From NCBI RefSeq assembly GCF_014195445.1, contig NZ_JACIBT010000001.1, forward strand, positions 806,001 to 870,000: a stretch of 64,000 bases of DNA, written 5' to 3'. The DNA comes from Garicola koreensis. GTDB lineage: Bacteria > Actinomycetota > Actinomycetes > Actinomycetales > Micrococcaceae. Positions 20,439-31,679 of this stretch are shown here, piece by piece (position 1 is the first letter of the stretch; each line of letters starts with the position of its first letter). The translations under genes and the position numbers were made by a program. The notes beneath the pieces are model-generated. The model ran no database searches. It saw nothing but the letters and a program-made list of their open reading frames with translations, and was not told the DNA's origin.

Positions 20439-20909
20439 TCACGAATCGATGGCGTCAGTGTCCACACCGGCGCGCGGAGACTTGATGACCTTCATGGGGA
20501 AGGCAGAGTGGGTCACGGTGACTCCGGGAATGGTCAGCAGCCGAGTGGTGAGGAAGCGCTCATAGGCGGTCAGGTCGGCCACCGCTACTCGGGCGAAATA
20601 GTCGGGGGTGCCGAAGAGCCGGTACAGCTCCCGGACCTCGTCGAAGGCCTCTACGGTCTGCTCGAACTCCGGGACGCTGTTGTGGTCGAGCTGATTGAGC
20701 TCGATGGAGACACCGACTTCGAAGCTGCGGCCCATTGCTTCGGGGCTGATCTGGGCCGTGTAGCCGAGGATCACCCCGTCGGCCTCCAGTTTTTGGACTC
20801 GCCGCAGGCACGGCCCGGGGGTGAGCCCCACGTGCTTGGCCAACGCCGCGTTGGATATGCGCGCGTTGTGCGTCAGCGCCTCCAGGATGGCGCGGTCCAC
20901 AGAATCCAC
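20439..20909 (-). CDS. Lrp/AsnC family transcriptional regulator
   Basis: A 156-residue regulator. The N-terminal helix-turn-helix is MDSVDRAILEALTHNARISNAALAKHVGLTPGPCLRRV. The C-terminal RAM ligand domain includes RLFGTPDYFARVAVADLTAYERF, where amino acids usually bind. The start is GTG at 20909. The MFS gene follows on the same strand, so control of that exporter is the simplest hypothesis. Confidence 0.92.
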   Translation of the reverse strand: MDSVDRAILEALTHNARISNAALAKHVGLTPGPCLRRVQKLEADGVILGYTAQISPEAMGRSFEVGVSIELNQLDHNSVPEFEQTVEAFDEVRELYRLFGTPDYFARVAVADLTAYERFLTTRLLTIPGVTVTHSAFPMKVIKSPRAGVDTDAIDS

Positions 20910-21020
20910 ATGGCAGAGTCTTTCATCACCGAGGCGAAATGGTCAGTCGCACCGAGCCCGTCCCACATACTGAAACGTCCGGTACTTGCGCGGGCAGGCA
21001 GCCGCCACAGCGGGACATCC

Positions 21021-21611
21021 TCACAGCGTGCGCAGCAGCTGCAGGGTCTGATCCACGCTGCGCGCCTCGTTGTTCTGCGAGGCGATCTGATGCTGGACCC
21101 GCAGACCGCCGTCGAGCAGAAAGCTGACCCGCTGCGGTGCCCCGGTGTGCGGATTGAGCACCCCGTACTGCTGTGCCGCTGCGCCGTGGGGCCAGAAGTC
21201 ACTGAGCAGCTGCGGGCCCCCATCAGTCTGACTCACGCCAGTCTGATCCGACCCCCGCCCGGCGGCCTCGAGGCTGTTGACCAGCTCATCGGCATAGGCC
21301 CGCAGGGTGTGCACCGCGTCGCAGCTGATCGCCAGCACTGAGGCACCGGTGCGCTGGAACTCCGCCCAGCGCCGGTGCACCTCGCGCAGCTCGGATCCAC
21401 AGACCCGGCTGAAGGCGAAGGGGTAGAACATCAGCAGCACAGGTGCCCCGGCAGCGGCGGCCAGCTCCACACTCTCACCGTGCTGATTGCGCAGCGTGAA
21501 GCCTGGGGCCGCGGCACCGGTCCCAGGGGGCGCCGGCTGAGTGCTGCCCAGAGTTGGGCGGGCCGGGTCTGGGCTGACGGCTTCGGCCCCGCGCGCTGGG
21601 TACTCAGCCAC
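21021..21611 (-). CDS. Peroxiredoxin, AhpE-like (AhpC/TSA family)
   Basis: A 196-residue thiol peroxidase. The N-terminal 30 residues are an extra Pro/Ala-rich segment. APGFTLRNQHGESVEL and YPFAFSRVCGSELREV follow, the peroxidatic Cys being in the latter. LLSDFWPHGAAAQQYGV closely resembles mycobacterial AhpE. There is a second cysteine in AISCDAVH that 1-Cys AhpE lacks, so an intramolecular disulfide is possible. The start is GTG at 21611 behind GGGGGAGAG. Confidence 0.88.
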   Translation of the reverse strand: MAEYPARGAEAVSPDPARPTLGSTQPAPPGTGAAAPGFTLRNQHGESVELAAAAGAPVLLMFYPFAFSRVCGSELREVHRRWAEFQRTGASVLAISCDAVHTLRAYADELVNSLEAAGRGSDQTGVSQTDGGPQLLSDFWPHGAAAQQYGVLNPHTGAPQRVSFLLDGGLRVQHQIASQNNEARSVDQTLQLLRTL

Positions 21612-21630
21612 CGATTCTCTCCCCCGGTGC

Positions 21631-22062
21631 TCAGGCTTTGCGCTGGACCAGCCGGGTGGCGGCCCAGTTGGCGCTCACCCCAGCGGAGGAGGTCACGTGC
21701 ATCCCCGCGTTGGGGGCCGCATCCTGGATCTCCACCGGCGGCACGTATCCGTCACGGCCGGAGCGCGGTGTCATCAGCCACACCACTCCGCCCTCGTCGA
21801 GCGTGGTGAGGGCGTCCATCAGGGCGTCGGTGAGATCATCGTCGCCGTCGCGGAACCACAGCAGGGCAACGTCGACCACTTCCTGCTCGTCCTCATCGAT
21901 CAGCGGCTCATCAAGGTGCTCCTCCAGAACGTCGCGGAGGTCATCATCGACGTCGTCATCGAGTCCGATCTCCTGAATCAGGGTGTCGGGCTTGAGCCCG
22001 AGCTCGTCGAGAAGGCTGGTGTCGTCGACCACGTTGGTGGCGGCATCGTACTTCTGTTCCAC
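21631..22062 (-). CDS. DUF3052 family protein
   Basis: A small acidic protein of 143 residues, from an actinobacterial family usually next to aceE, as here. The role is unknown. LGLKPDTLIQEIGLDDDVDDDLRDVLEE and VDVALLWFRDGDDDLTDALMDALTTL are its characteristic blocks. The GTG at 22062 (VEQKYDAA) is chosen: TAACGT at 22075-22070 would start RNA within a base of it, and a longer frame would run into aceE on the other strand. Confidence 0.85.
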   Translation of the reverse strand: MEQKYDAATNVVDDTSLLDELGLKPDTLIQEIGLDDDVDDDLRDVLEEHLDEPLIDEDEQEVVDVALLWFRDGDDDLTDALMDALTTLDEGGVVWLMTPRSGRDGYVPPVEIQDAAPNAGMHVTSSAGVSANWAATRLVQRKA

Positions 22063-22069
22063 ATGGCCA

Positions 22070-22075
22070 ACGTTA
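22070..22075 (-). promoter_or_regulatory. -10 hexamer TAACGT of the DUF3052 gene
   Basis: Reading TAACGT on the minus strand, it predicts +1 at 22063, one base before the GTG at 22062: a leaderless or nearly leaderless mRNA. Confidence 0.45.
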
Positions 22076-22121
22076 CGCGGAATCGGGCCCAGGCGGTAAG
22101 TGCAACGCCACAGGCAGCAGG

Positions 22122-22127
22122 TAGAGT
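22122..22127 (+). promoter_or_regulatory. -10 hexamer TAGAGT of aceE
   Basis: TAGAGT with a weak AGTGCA about 17 bases upstream. It predicts +1 near 22134 and an aceE leader of about 107 bases, in contrast to the leaderless genes around it. Confidence 0.45.
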
Positions 22128-22240
22128 TGCGTTCTGTGACCCCGGTGGGCGGACATCCTGCCCGCTGTGAGCTCACCCAAGACCTCGAAGGCCCCACCAC
22201 CCCAGGGCCGCAGAACGACCGAGAGAAAAGGTGCCTACCC

Positions 22241-24964
<2,724 letters not shown>

Positions 24965-25022
24965 CCCACCACCAGAGCAGCCCGTTGGTTTGTAGGGTCT
25001 GCACAAAGTACGCTCGATCCCT

Positions 25023-26198
25023 ATGAGCGTCGACTCGGGCAAGCTGCCGCCTGCGGTGAAGGTCAGCGATGAGGCCCTGAAAGTGCTGCAGCGCAACTCC
25101 GGGGCGCTGACCACCACCGTGGGTCAGCACCTGGAGGAGCGACTCACCTGGTACAAGCAGCTGGGCACTGAGGAGCGGGCTTCGCTGCGGCTGATCTCGC
25201 AGCGCGGGATCCAGGGGCTGATCAACTGGCTGCAGGACCCCGCCTCGCGGAACCTGCCGCTGGTCAATGAGCTGCTGGGGCCCGCACCGACGGACCTGAT
25301 GCGCACCATTTCGCTGCAGCGGGCCCTGCAGCTGATCCGCACCATCGTGGAGGCGGTTGAGCAGCGGCTGCCCGGGCTGATGCCTGCTGATGACCGGCAG
25401 CTGATGCGCGAGGCCGTGCTGCGCTACTCCCGCGAGGTCGCCTTCGCGATTGCTGATGTCTACGCACGTGCCGCAGAGTCCCGCGGAGCGTGGGATTCGC
25501 GGCTGGAGGCGCTGCTGGTGGACGCAGTGCTGCGCGCAGAGCCCACCGAGCAGATTGCCTCCCGCGCCGCGGCTGTGGGCTGGCAGAGCCAGGACCGGAC
25601 CGTGGTGGTGATCGGAGGCGCCCCGGACCAGGCCGACTCGGTGTTCATGTCGCACCTGCGCCGCCAATGCATACGCTTCGCCACCGACGCCGTCGTCGGG
25701 GTGCAGGGCGATCGGCTGATTCTGCTGCTGGGCGGGGTCACCGACTTGGCCGAGGGCCTGGACCGGGTGATGCCGCACTTCGGCGCCGGGCAGCTGGTCT
25801 ACGGCAGCCACGATGGGCCCATCGCCCAGTCCTCGCGCTGCGCACAGTCAGTCTTCGCCGGGTTCTCCGCCGCTGATGCGTGGCCCCGGGCGCCCAGGCC
25901 GGTGGCCGCTGAGGATCTGCTGCCCGAACGTGCCCTGGCCGGTGATCAGCACGCGAAGCACTTTTTGGTCACCGGAATCTACGCGCTGCTTGAGCAGGCC
26001 GGGCACTCTCTGCTGGAGACCGTGGAGTCCTACGTCAACGCCGGGCATTCCTTGGAGGCCACAGCGCGGGAGCTCTTTGTGCACACCAACACCGTGCGCT
26101 ACCGGCTCAAGCGGGTCACTGAGGTCACCGGATGGGACCCGATGGAGCCCCGGGACGCCTACGTGCTGCAGACGGCGCTGGCACTGGGCAGACTGTAG
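25023..26198 (+). CDS. PucR/CdaR-family regulator, FasR-like activator of fatty acid synthesis
   Basis: A 391-residue protein with a C-terminal PucR helix-turn-helix: VESYVNAGHSLEATARELFVHTNTVRYRLKRV at about 335-366. A GGDEF-like middle part without catalytic motifs precedes it. The position directly before fabD matches FasR of Streptomyces coelicolor, an activator of fabD-fabH-acpP-fabF; that role is inferred from position and family. The ATG at 25023 has no ribosome-binding site, but TACGCT at 25009-25014 would start RNA two bases before it. Confidence 0.82.
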   Translation: MSVDSGKLPPAVKVSDEALKVLQRNSGALTTTVGQHLEERLTWYKQLGTEERASLRLISQRGIQGLINWLQDPASRNLPLVNELLGPAPTDLMRTISLQRALQLIRTIVEAVEQRLPGLMPADDRQLMREAVLRYSREVAFAIADVYARAAESRGAWDSRLEALLVDAVLRAEPTEQIASRAAAVGWQSQDRTVVVIGGAPDQADSVFMSHLRRQCIRFATDAVVGVQGDRLILLLGGVTDLAEGLDRVMPHFGAGQLVYGSHDGPIAQSSRCAQSVFAGFSAADAWPRAPRPVAAEDLLPERALAGDQHAKHFLVTGIYALLEQAGHSLLETVESYVNAGHSLEATARELFVHTNTVRYRLKRVTEVTGWDPMEPRDAYVLQTALALGRL

Positions 26199-26289
26199 AA
26201 GAGTTGTAGAAAAGCTACAACGCACCCGGGGCTGACGTGGTTGCCCCGGTCCAGGACGAAGCGGCCCCCAGGATGGGAAGGTGGAGACT

Positions 26290-27225
26290 GTGCTAGCAAT
26301 CGTATGTCCAGGACAAGGTTCCCAGACCCCGGGCCTCCTCGCCCCGTGGTTGGAGGACGCCAGTGCCCGTGATCTGCTGACCGGCTTCTCCGAGGCCTCC
26401 GGCACTGATCTGCTGCGCCACGGCACCGAATCTGATGAGGCCACCATCCGCGACACTGCAGTGGCCCAGCCGCTGATCGCTGCGGCCAGCCTGCTCAGCG
26501 CACACGCTCTGGGCCTGACCGCCCAGCAGCTGGCCTCCCTGGGTGACCGGGTCCTCGTCTCCGGACACTCCGTCGGTGAGATTCCGGCGGCGGCCCTGGC
26601 TGGGGCGCTCACCGATGAGCAGGCCCTGGAACTGATCGCAGTGCGCGCTCAGGCCATGGCTGAGGCCGCCCACGCAGCTCCGACTGGGATGTCGGCGGTG
26701 CTCGGCGGCAAGGCCGATGAGGTGATCACCGCCATCGAGGCGGCCGGGCTGAAGGCCGCCAACGTCAACGCACCCGGTCAGGTGGTGGCCGCCGGCTCCC
26801 AACAGGCGCTGGAGCAGCTGGCCGAGAACCCGCCGGCGCGCACCCGAGTCATTGCGCTGAAGGTCGCAGGAGCCTTCCACACCGACTACATGGCCCCGGC
26901 CGCGAAGAGTCTGGCCGAGGCCGCCGAAGCAGTCCAGCCCACCGATCCGCAGGTCACCCTGCTCTCAAACCGGGACGGGACCGCCGTCGACGCCGGCGCG
27001 GAGGTGCTGCGTCGCATCATCGCTCAGGTGACTTCTCCGGTGCGCTGGGACCAGTGCATGGAATCGATGTCCGCCATGGGCGTCACCGGCGTCCTGGAGC
27101 TGATGCCCGGCGGTACCCTGGTAGGACTGGCCAAACGAGGCCTCAAGGGCGTCGCCTCGTATGCGCTGACCTCTCCGGAGGACCTCGAGGGCGCCGCAGA
27201 ATTCATCACCGAGCACACCAGCTGA
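26290..27225 (+). CDS. fabD: Malonyl-CoA:ACP transacylase
   Basis: Loads malonate onto ACP for type II fatty acid synthesis. It begins VLAIVCPGQGSQTPG; GHSVGE at 92-97 has the nucleophile Ser94, and AGAFHTDYM provides the catalytic His near 200. The GTG at 26290 is chosen because AAGGTGGA lies just before it and the family N terminus fits; a GTG at 26281 is an alternative. fabH starts 29 bases downstream. Confidence 0.94.
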   Translation: MLAIVCPGQGSQTPGLLAPWLEDASARDLLTGFSEASGTDLLRHGTESDEATIRDTAVAQPLIAAASLLSAHALGLTAQQLASLGDRVLVSGHSVGEIPAAALAGALTDEQALELIAVRAQAMAEAAHAAPTGMSAVLGGKADEVITAIEAAGLKAANVNAPGQVVAAGSQQALEQLAENPPARTRVIALKVAGAFHTDYMAPAAKSLAEAAEAVQPTDPQVTLLSNRDGTAVDAGAEVLRRIIAQVTSPVRWDQCMESMSAMGVTGVLELMPGGTLVGLAKRGLKGVASYALTSPEDLEGAAEFITEHTS

Positions 27226-27254
27226 TCCTCAGCAGACCGAAAGGCCCTACCGAC

Positions 27255-28322
27255 GTGACCGCCGTCCACTCCGCCGCCCCCCTGACTCAGACTGTCCCCA
27301 CTGAGGCAACCACCGTCATCGGCCTGGGTGCCCACCGGCCCGATGTCGTGGTCGACAACGAACAGATCTGCCAATGGATCGACTCCTCCGATGAGTGGAT
27401 CAGAAAACGCACCGGCATCGTGACCCGCCATCGCGCACCAGCGGATGTCTCCGTGGTCGATATGGCCCTGGGCGCTTCCCAGGAGGCCCTCAGCGATGCC
27501 GGCATTGAGCCCGCTCAACTGGGCGGGGTGATCGTCTCCACGGTGACTCATCCCTACCAGACACCCTCGGCGGCCTCGGACCTGGCCCACCGGCTGGGTG
27601 CCACGCCGGCTGCCGCCTACGACATCTCGGCCGCCTGCGCCGGCTACTGCTACGGGATCGGCCAGGCCGACGCGCTGGTACGCTCCGGTGCGGCAGAGTA
27701 TGTGCTGGTCGTCGGGGTGGAGAAGCTCAGCGACGTCATCGACAACCATGAGCGTTCCATCTCCTTTCTGCTCGGCGACGGCGCAGGCGCCGCCGTCGTC
27801 GGCCCCTCCGACACCGCGGGCATCTCTCCTTCCGTGCTCGGCTCCAACGGGGAGCAGTGGAGTGCGGTCTCGATGGACAACTCCCTGCTGCGGCTGCGCG
27901 ACGCCCTCTTCGACGCGCAGACCTCAGGCGATGCCTCCCGGCTGCTGGATCCCGAGGAGCGGCTGTGGCCGACCCTGCGCCAGGACGGTCAGACCGTGTT
28001 CCGCTGGGCGGTGTGGGAGATGGCCAAAGTCGCCAAGCAGACCCTTGAGGCCTCCGGACTGCAGCCGGAGGACCTCACCGCTTTTGTGCCGCACCAGGCC
28101 AATATGCGTATCATCGACGAGCTCGCCAAGCAGCTGAAGCTGCCCGAGCACGTGCTGATCGGCCGCGACATCGCAGATGCCGGCAACACCTCTGCGGCCT
28201 CGATTCCGCTGGCACTGCACCGACTGCGCAGCGAGAACCCGGAGATCAGCGGCGGCTATGCGCTGCAGATCGGCTTCGGCGCTGGGCTGGTCTACGGCGC
28301 CCAAGTGATCCGCATCCCATAG
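27255..28322 (+). CDS. fabH: Beta-ketoacyl-ACP synthase III
   Basis: Starts chains by condensing acyl-CoA with malonyl-ACP; in actinobacteria it often prefers branched primers. The catalytic triad is visible as Cys128 (ISAACAGYC), His280 (VPHQANMRI) and Asn311 (DAGNTSAAS). The GTG at 27255 follows CGAAAGG and only the fabD intergenic space. The 355-residue length has an N-terminal extension of about 15 residues. Confidence 0.96.
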   Translation: MTAVHSAAPLTQTVPTEATTVIGLGAHRPDVVVDNEQICQWIDSSDEWIRKRTGIVTRHRAPADVSVVDMALGASQEALSDAGIEPAQLGGVIVSTVTHPYQTPSAASDLAHRLGATPAAAYDISAACAGYCYGIGQADALVRSGAAEYVLVVGVEKLSDVIDNHERSISFLLGDGAGAAVVGPSDTAGISPSVLGSNGEQWSAVSMDNSLLRLRDALFDAQTSGDASRLLDPEERLWPTLRQDGQTVFRWAVWEMAKVAKQTLEASGLQPEDLTAFVPHQANMRIIDELAKQLKLPEHVLIGRDIADAGNTSAASIPLALHRLRSENPEISGGYALQIGFGAGLVYGAQVIRIP

Positions 28323-28332
28323 AATCAGCTTC

Positions 28333-28351
28333 TCAGGAAGTATCCTCCTGA
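28333..28351 (+). other. Small hairpin between fabH and acpP
   Basis: TCAGGA, a seven-base loop and TCCTGA form a 6-bp stem 36 bases before the acpP ATG. It could act as an RNA processing or stability element giving acpP more protein than its neighbours. Confidence 0.4.
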
Positions 28352-28386
28352 AAGACCAAAACCGCACAACCGAAAGGAAACACCCA

Positions 28387-28632
28387 ATGGCTGACAAGAA
28401 CGCGATCCTCGCAGGCCTGGCTGAGATCGTCGAGGAGGAGACCGGCTTGGAGACCGAAGAGGTCAAGCTGGAGAAGTCCTTCACCGAGGACCTGGACATC
28501 GACTCCATCTCGATGATGACCATCGTGGTCAACGCCGAGGAGAAGTTCGACGTGAAGATCCCCGACGAAGAGGTGAAGAACCTCGCCACTGTCGGCGACG
28601 CCGTCAACTACATCGCTAACGCCCAGGGCTGA
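28387..28632 (+). CDS. acpP: Acyl carrier protein
   Basis: An 81-residue acidic carrier of fatty acyl intermediates. Ser40 in DLDIDSISM is the phosphopantetheine site; the motif is DSI rather than the usual DSL. CGAAAGGAAAC precedes the ATG at a good distance. It sits between fabH and fabF in the same direction. Confidence 0.97.
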   Translation: MADKNAILAGLAEIVEEETGLETEEVKLEKSFTEDLDIDSISMMTIVVNAEEKFDVKIPDEEVKNLATVGDAVNYIANAQG

Positions 28633-28656
28633 AAAGACCCTTCCGAAAGGAGCCCC

Positions 28657-29901
28657 ATGTCACGCCGCCTCGTTATTACCGGACTCGGTGCCACCACCCC
28701 AATCGGCGGTGACGTGCCCAGCCTGTGGGATAACGCGCTGACAGGGACTGCTGGTGCCAAGACCCTGGAGCACGAATGGGTGGAGGAGTACCAGCTGCCG
28801 GTCACATTCGCCGCCGAAGCCTCACATGAGCCAGCTGAGACGCTCAGCCGGCCCGAGACGCGGCGGATGGACCGCTCCACTCAGTTCGGCATGGTCGCCG
28901 CCCGCCAGGCGTGGGCCGACGCCGGACTGGACCAGGTGGAACTCGACCCGGAGCGGGTCGCGGTCAGCTTCGCCACCGGCATCGGTGGTGTCTGGACGCT
29001 GCTGGACTCCTGGGACACGCTGCGCAACAAGGGGCCGCGGCGGGTGCTGCCGATGACCGTGCCGATGCTCATGCCCAATGGTGCTGCCGCGGCGATCAGC
29101 CTGGATCTGGGTGCTCACGCTGGGGCGCGCACGGCCGTCTCAGCCTGCGCCTCCGGGGTAGAGTCGCTGATCATGGCCATGGACCTGCTGCACAACGGCG
29201 ACGCCGAGGTGGTGGTGGCCGGCGGCACCGAAGCAGCCATCCACCCGCTGCCCATGGCGGCCTTCGCCAATATGCAGGCGCTTTCGCGTCGCAATGACGA
29301 CCCGGGCGCGGCCTCACGGCCCTACGACGTCGACCGCGACGGTTTCGTCATGGGCGAGGGTGCCGGGTCGCTGGTCATCGAGACTGAGGAGCACGCCAAA
29401 GCCCGAGGCGCCACCATCTATGCGGAGTTGGCCGGCGGCGGGATCACATCCGACGCCTACCACATCACAGCACCTGACATTGAAGGCGCCGGCGCCACCA
29501 GAGCGCTGCGCAAGGCGATGGCCTCTGCGGATGCGGGCGTGGAGGAGATCAGCCATGTCAATGCGCATGCGACCTCCACCCCGGTCGGTGACATTCCCGA
29601 GTACACGGCGATGAAAGCTGCCTTCGGCTCCCACCTGGAGAACATCTGCGTCTCCGCCACCAAGTCTCAGACTGGACACCTGCTCGGTGCCGCCGGTGCG
29701 GTGGAGTCGGTGCTGACGGTGAAGGCTCTGGCCGACCGGAAAGCGCCGGTGACCATCAATCTGGAGAATCAGGATTCCGAGATTCCGCTGGACGTGGTCA
29801 GCGGCTCACCGCGAGATCTGGGCAGCAAGGATCAGGTGGGCATCTGCTCCAGCTTCGGCTTCGGCGGCCACAACGCCGTCGTCGCCTTCCGCACCGCCTG
29901 A
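28657..29901 (+). CDS. fabF: Beta-ketoacyl-ACP synthase II
   Basis: Elongating condensing enzyme. Cys164 in VSACASGVES, His in NAHATSTPVGD near 306, and His in TKSQTGHLLGAAGAVE near 341 make the C-H-H triad. CCGAAAGGAGC precedes the ATG. It ends the fab operon and converges on the MDR reductase with seven bases between. Confidence 0.97.
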   Translation: MSRRLVITGLGATTPIGGDVPSLWDNALTGTAGAKTLEHEWVEEYQLPVTFAAEASHEPAETLSRPETRRMDRSTQFGMVAARQAWADAGLDQVELDPERVAVSFATGIGGVWTLLDSWDTLRNKGPRRVLPMTVPMLMPNGAAAAISLDLGAHAGARTAVSACASGVESLIMAMDLLHNGDAEVVVAGGTEAAIHPLPMAAFANMQALSRRNDDPGAASRPYDVDRDGFVMGEGAGSLVIETEEHAKARGATIYAELAGGGITSDAYHITAPDIEGAGATRALRKAMASADAGVEEISHVNAHATSTPVGDIPEYTAMKAAFGSHLENICVSATKSQTGHLLGAAGAVESVLTVKALADRKAPVTINLENQDSEIPLDVVSGSPRDLGSKDQVGICSSFGFGGHNAVVAFRTA

Positions 29902-29908
29902 GGCGCCG

Positions 29909-30940
29909 TCACTCGGCCGGGGGCCCGCCCGCCGGTGGAGCAACCCTGATGAGCACGTTGCCGAGTTTGCGGCCGGTCTGAACATACTCAAACGCCTCTG
30001 CTGTGTCGCGCAGCGGATACTCGCGGTCCAGCAGCGGCTTGAACGCACCCGACTGCAGCCCGTGGCGGATCTCGGCCAACAGCTTCGGAGCCCTTGAGGG
30101 GATCGGGAAGATGATGCTGCGCTTGGTCACCATCCGTTGGATCGGGTTGATCATGCTCAGCCATAGATGCTGCGCCCCGGCACCGAGCTCGCTGGAGATG
30201 TAGGTCCCGCCGGGCTTGAGGACTCTGCGCGCAACAGCGAACGAGCTCTTACCCACAGCGTCGAAGAAGTAGTCATACTCCTGGGCCAGAGAATCCAGCG
30301 GCGTCGTCCGCCAGTCGATGAGCTGTGCCGGCCCAAACGCGGCGACCGTCTCCAGGTGCTCCGTGGGGCTTGTGGCTGTGACCTCAACGTCTCGGGCGAT
30401 CAGCAGTTGGACCATGGCCGAACCGATGGCTCCGGTGGCTCCGTGCACTAAGACCCGTTCCCCGGGGCCGATGGTGACTTTTTCGGCGATCGACAAGGCA
30501 TAGTGGGCGCCCTCGGTGCTGGCAGCAGCACGGGCGAATGAGACTCCGGCAGGAACAGTGGTGACCATTCCGGTGCTGCTGATGGTCTTGTATTCGGCGT
30601 GTCCGCCGAAGCCCCTGCCCCGGTCGTCGTAGCCGAAGACTCGCTCCCCCACCGCGAAATCACGGACGTCTGCGCCGACCTCTTCGACGACGCCGGAGAA
30701 CTCACAGCCCAGAACGGGACAGCCCGGCCGCCGCAGCCCCGAGAAGACACGAGTGAGCAGCGGCCGTCCGTAGAGGAATCCGAGGTCGGTCCGGTTGACG
30801 GTGGAATAGGCGATTTTGACCAGGATCTGGTCCGCTGCGGTCTTCGGTACCGGTCGATCAGCACACTCAAGGACCGAGGGTCCGCCATAGGACTTTCTTC
30901 TGGCTGTCCGCATCGACCTTCTCAGCACACCGAGCTCCAT
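29909..30940 (-). CDS. NAD(P)-dependent oxidoreductase, medium-chain reductase family
   Basis: A 343-residue zinc-independent MDR enzyme. GroES-like N domain: ILVKIAYSTVNRTDLG, then GCEFSGVVEEVGADV. The Rossmann motif is VLVHGATGAIGSAMVQLL near 150-167 (AxGxxG type). No structural-zinc cysteine cluster is present, so a quinone- or enoyl-reductase-like reaction is likelier than alcohol oxidation. The start is put at 30940 because TACACT would start RNA one base before that ATG. An internal ATG at 30913, behind GAGAAGG, is a serious alternative. Confidence 0.8.
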   Translation of the reverse strand: MELGVLRRSMRTARRKSYGGPSVLECADRPVPKTAADQILVKIAYSTVNRTDLGFLYGRPLLTRVFSGLRRPGCPVLGCEFSGVVEEVGADVRDFAVGERVFGYDDRGRGFGGHAEYKTISSTGMVTTVPAGVSFARAAASTEGAHYALSIAEKVTIGPGERVLVHGATGAIGSAMVQLLIARDVEVTATSPTEHLETVAAFGPAQLIDWRTTPLDSLAQEYDYFFDAVGKSSFAVARRVLKPGGTYISSELGAGAQHLWLSMINPIQRMVTKRSIIFPIPSRAPKLLAEIRHGLQSGAFKPLLDREYPLRDTAEAFEYVQTGRKLGNVLIRVAPPAGGPPAE

Positions 30941-30983
30941 AGACTGAAGTGTAGGGACCACCGTCCCGTGTGCCTAGGGCTGG

Positions 30984-31502
30984 TCAGCCGACCTGGGAGA
31001 GCCAGCGCACCGGGGCGCCTTCTGCAGCATGGCGGAAAGGCTCCAGTTCTTCGTCCCACGCTTCTCCCAGCGCCAGGGAAAGCTCTTGGTACATCACCGT
31101 TGGGTCGCCGGCGCCGAGTTCGTAGGCGTAGCGGATGCGATCCTCAGAAACCATGATGTTGCCGTGGACATCCATCATGGCGTGGAAGATGCCCAGCTCC
31201 GGGGTGTGGGACCAGCGGGATCCGTCGTGTCCTGGGGAGGCCTCTTCGGTGACTTCGAACCGCAGATGGGAGAGGCTGCGCAGTGTGGAGGCAAGCTTGC
31301 TGCCCAGTCCCGCCGGACCCTGCCACGTCAGCTCTGCCCGTTGGGTCGACGGCGCAGCGGGCTGGGCTGTCCAGGCAAAGTCGACGCGCGCGTCGACCGC
31401 CGAGGAGACTGCCCACTCGATATGAGGGCAGAGCGCAGCTGGGGCCGAGTGGATGTGCAGCACACCCTGTGCCCCGGTTCCCTGAGCGGTGTATTCAGAC
31501 AT
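30984..31502 (-). CDS. DUF3145 family protein
   Basis: A 172-residue protein of an actinobacterial family of unknown role, often close to fatty acid synthase genes, as here. The blocks GVLHIHSAPAALCPHIEWA and AYELGAGDPTVMYQELSLALGEAWDEELEPFRHAAEGAPVR are characteristic. Of two ATGs, the second (31502) is chosen because GGAGG lies six bases upstream of it and abuts the first. Confidence 0.85.
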   Translation of the reverse strand: MSEYTAQGTGAQGVLHIHSAPAALCPHIEWAVSSAVDARVDFAWTAQPAAPSTQRAELTWQGPAGLGSKLASTLRSLSHLRFEVTEEASPGHDGSRWSHTPELGIFHAMMDVHGNIMVSEDRIRYAYELGAGDPTVMYQELSLALGEAWDEELEPFRHAAEGAPVRWLSQVG

Positions 31503-31666
31503 GTCCATCCTCCACTGTGTGCATCTCGGTTCGTCTTCCCCAACGACCGAAGGGCACCTGCAGTGAATTCTGGACTCGCTCTCATGTTAACAGGTCAACG
31601 CCGTACTGGACACTCTTGCGCCGTGACTGCCGCCGCCGGAGAGTCACTGAGCCGCCGAATACCTGC

Positions 31667-31672
31667 CATGAT
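31667..31672 (+). promoter_or_regulatory. -10 hexamer CATGAT of the thioesterase gene
   Basis: Five of six match TATGAT. It predicts +1 at 31679, one base before the ATG at 31680. Confidence 0.35.
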
Positions 31673-31679
31673 AGAGACC

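Noticed and set aside
22100-22240. Upstream extension of aceE to 22100
   Set aside because: It would overlap the aceE -10 region and the DUF3052 promoter; the family N terminus begins at 22241.
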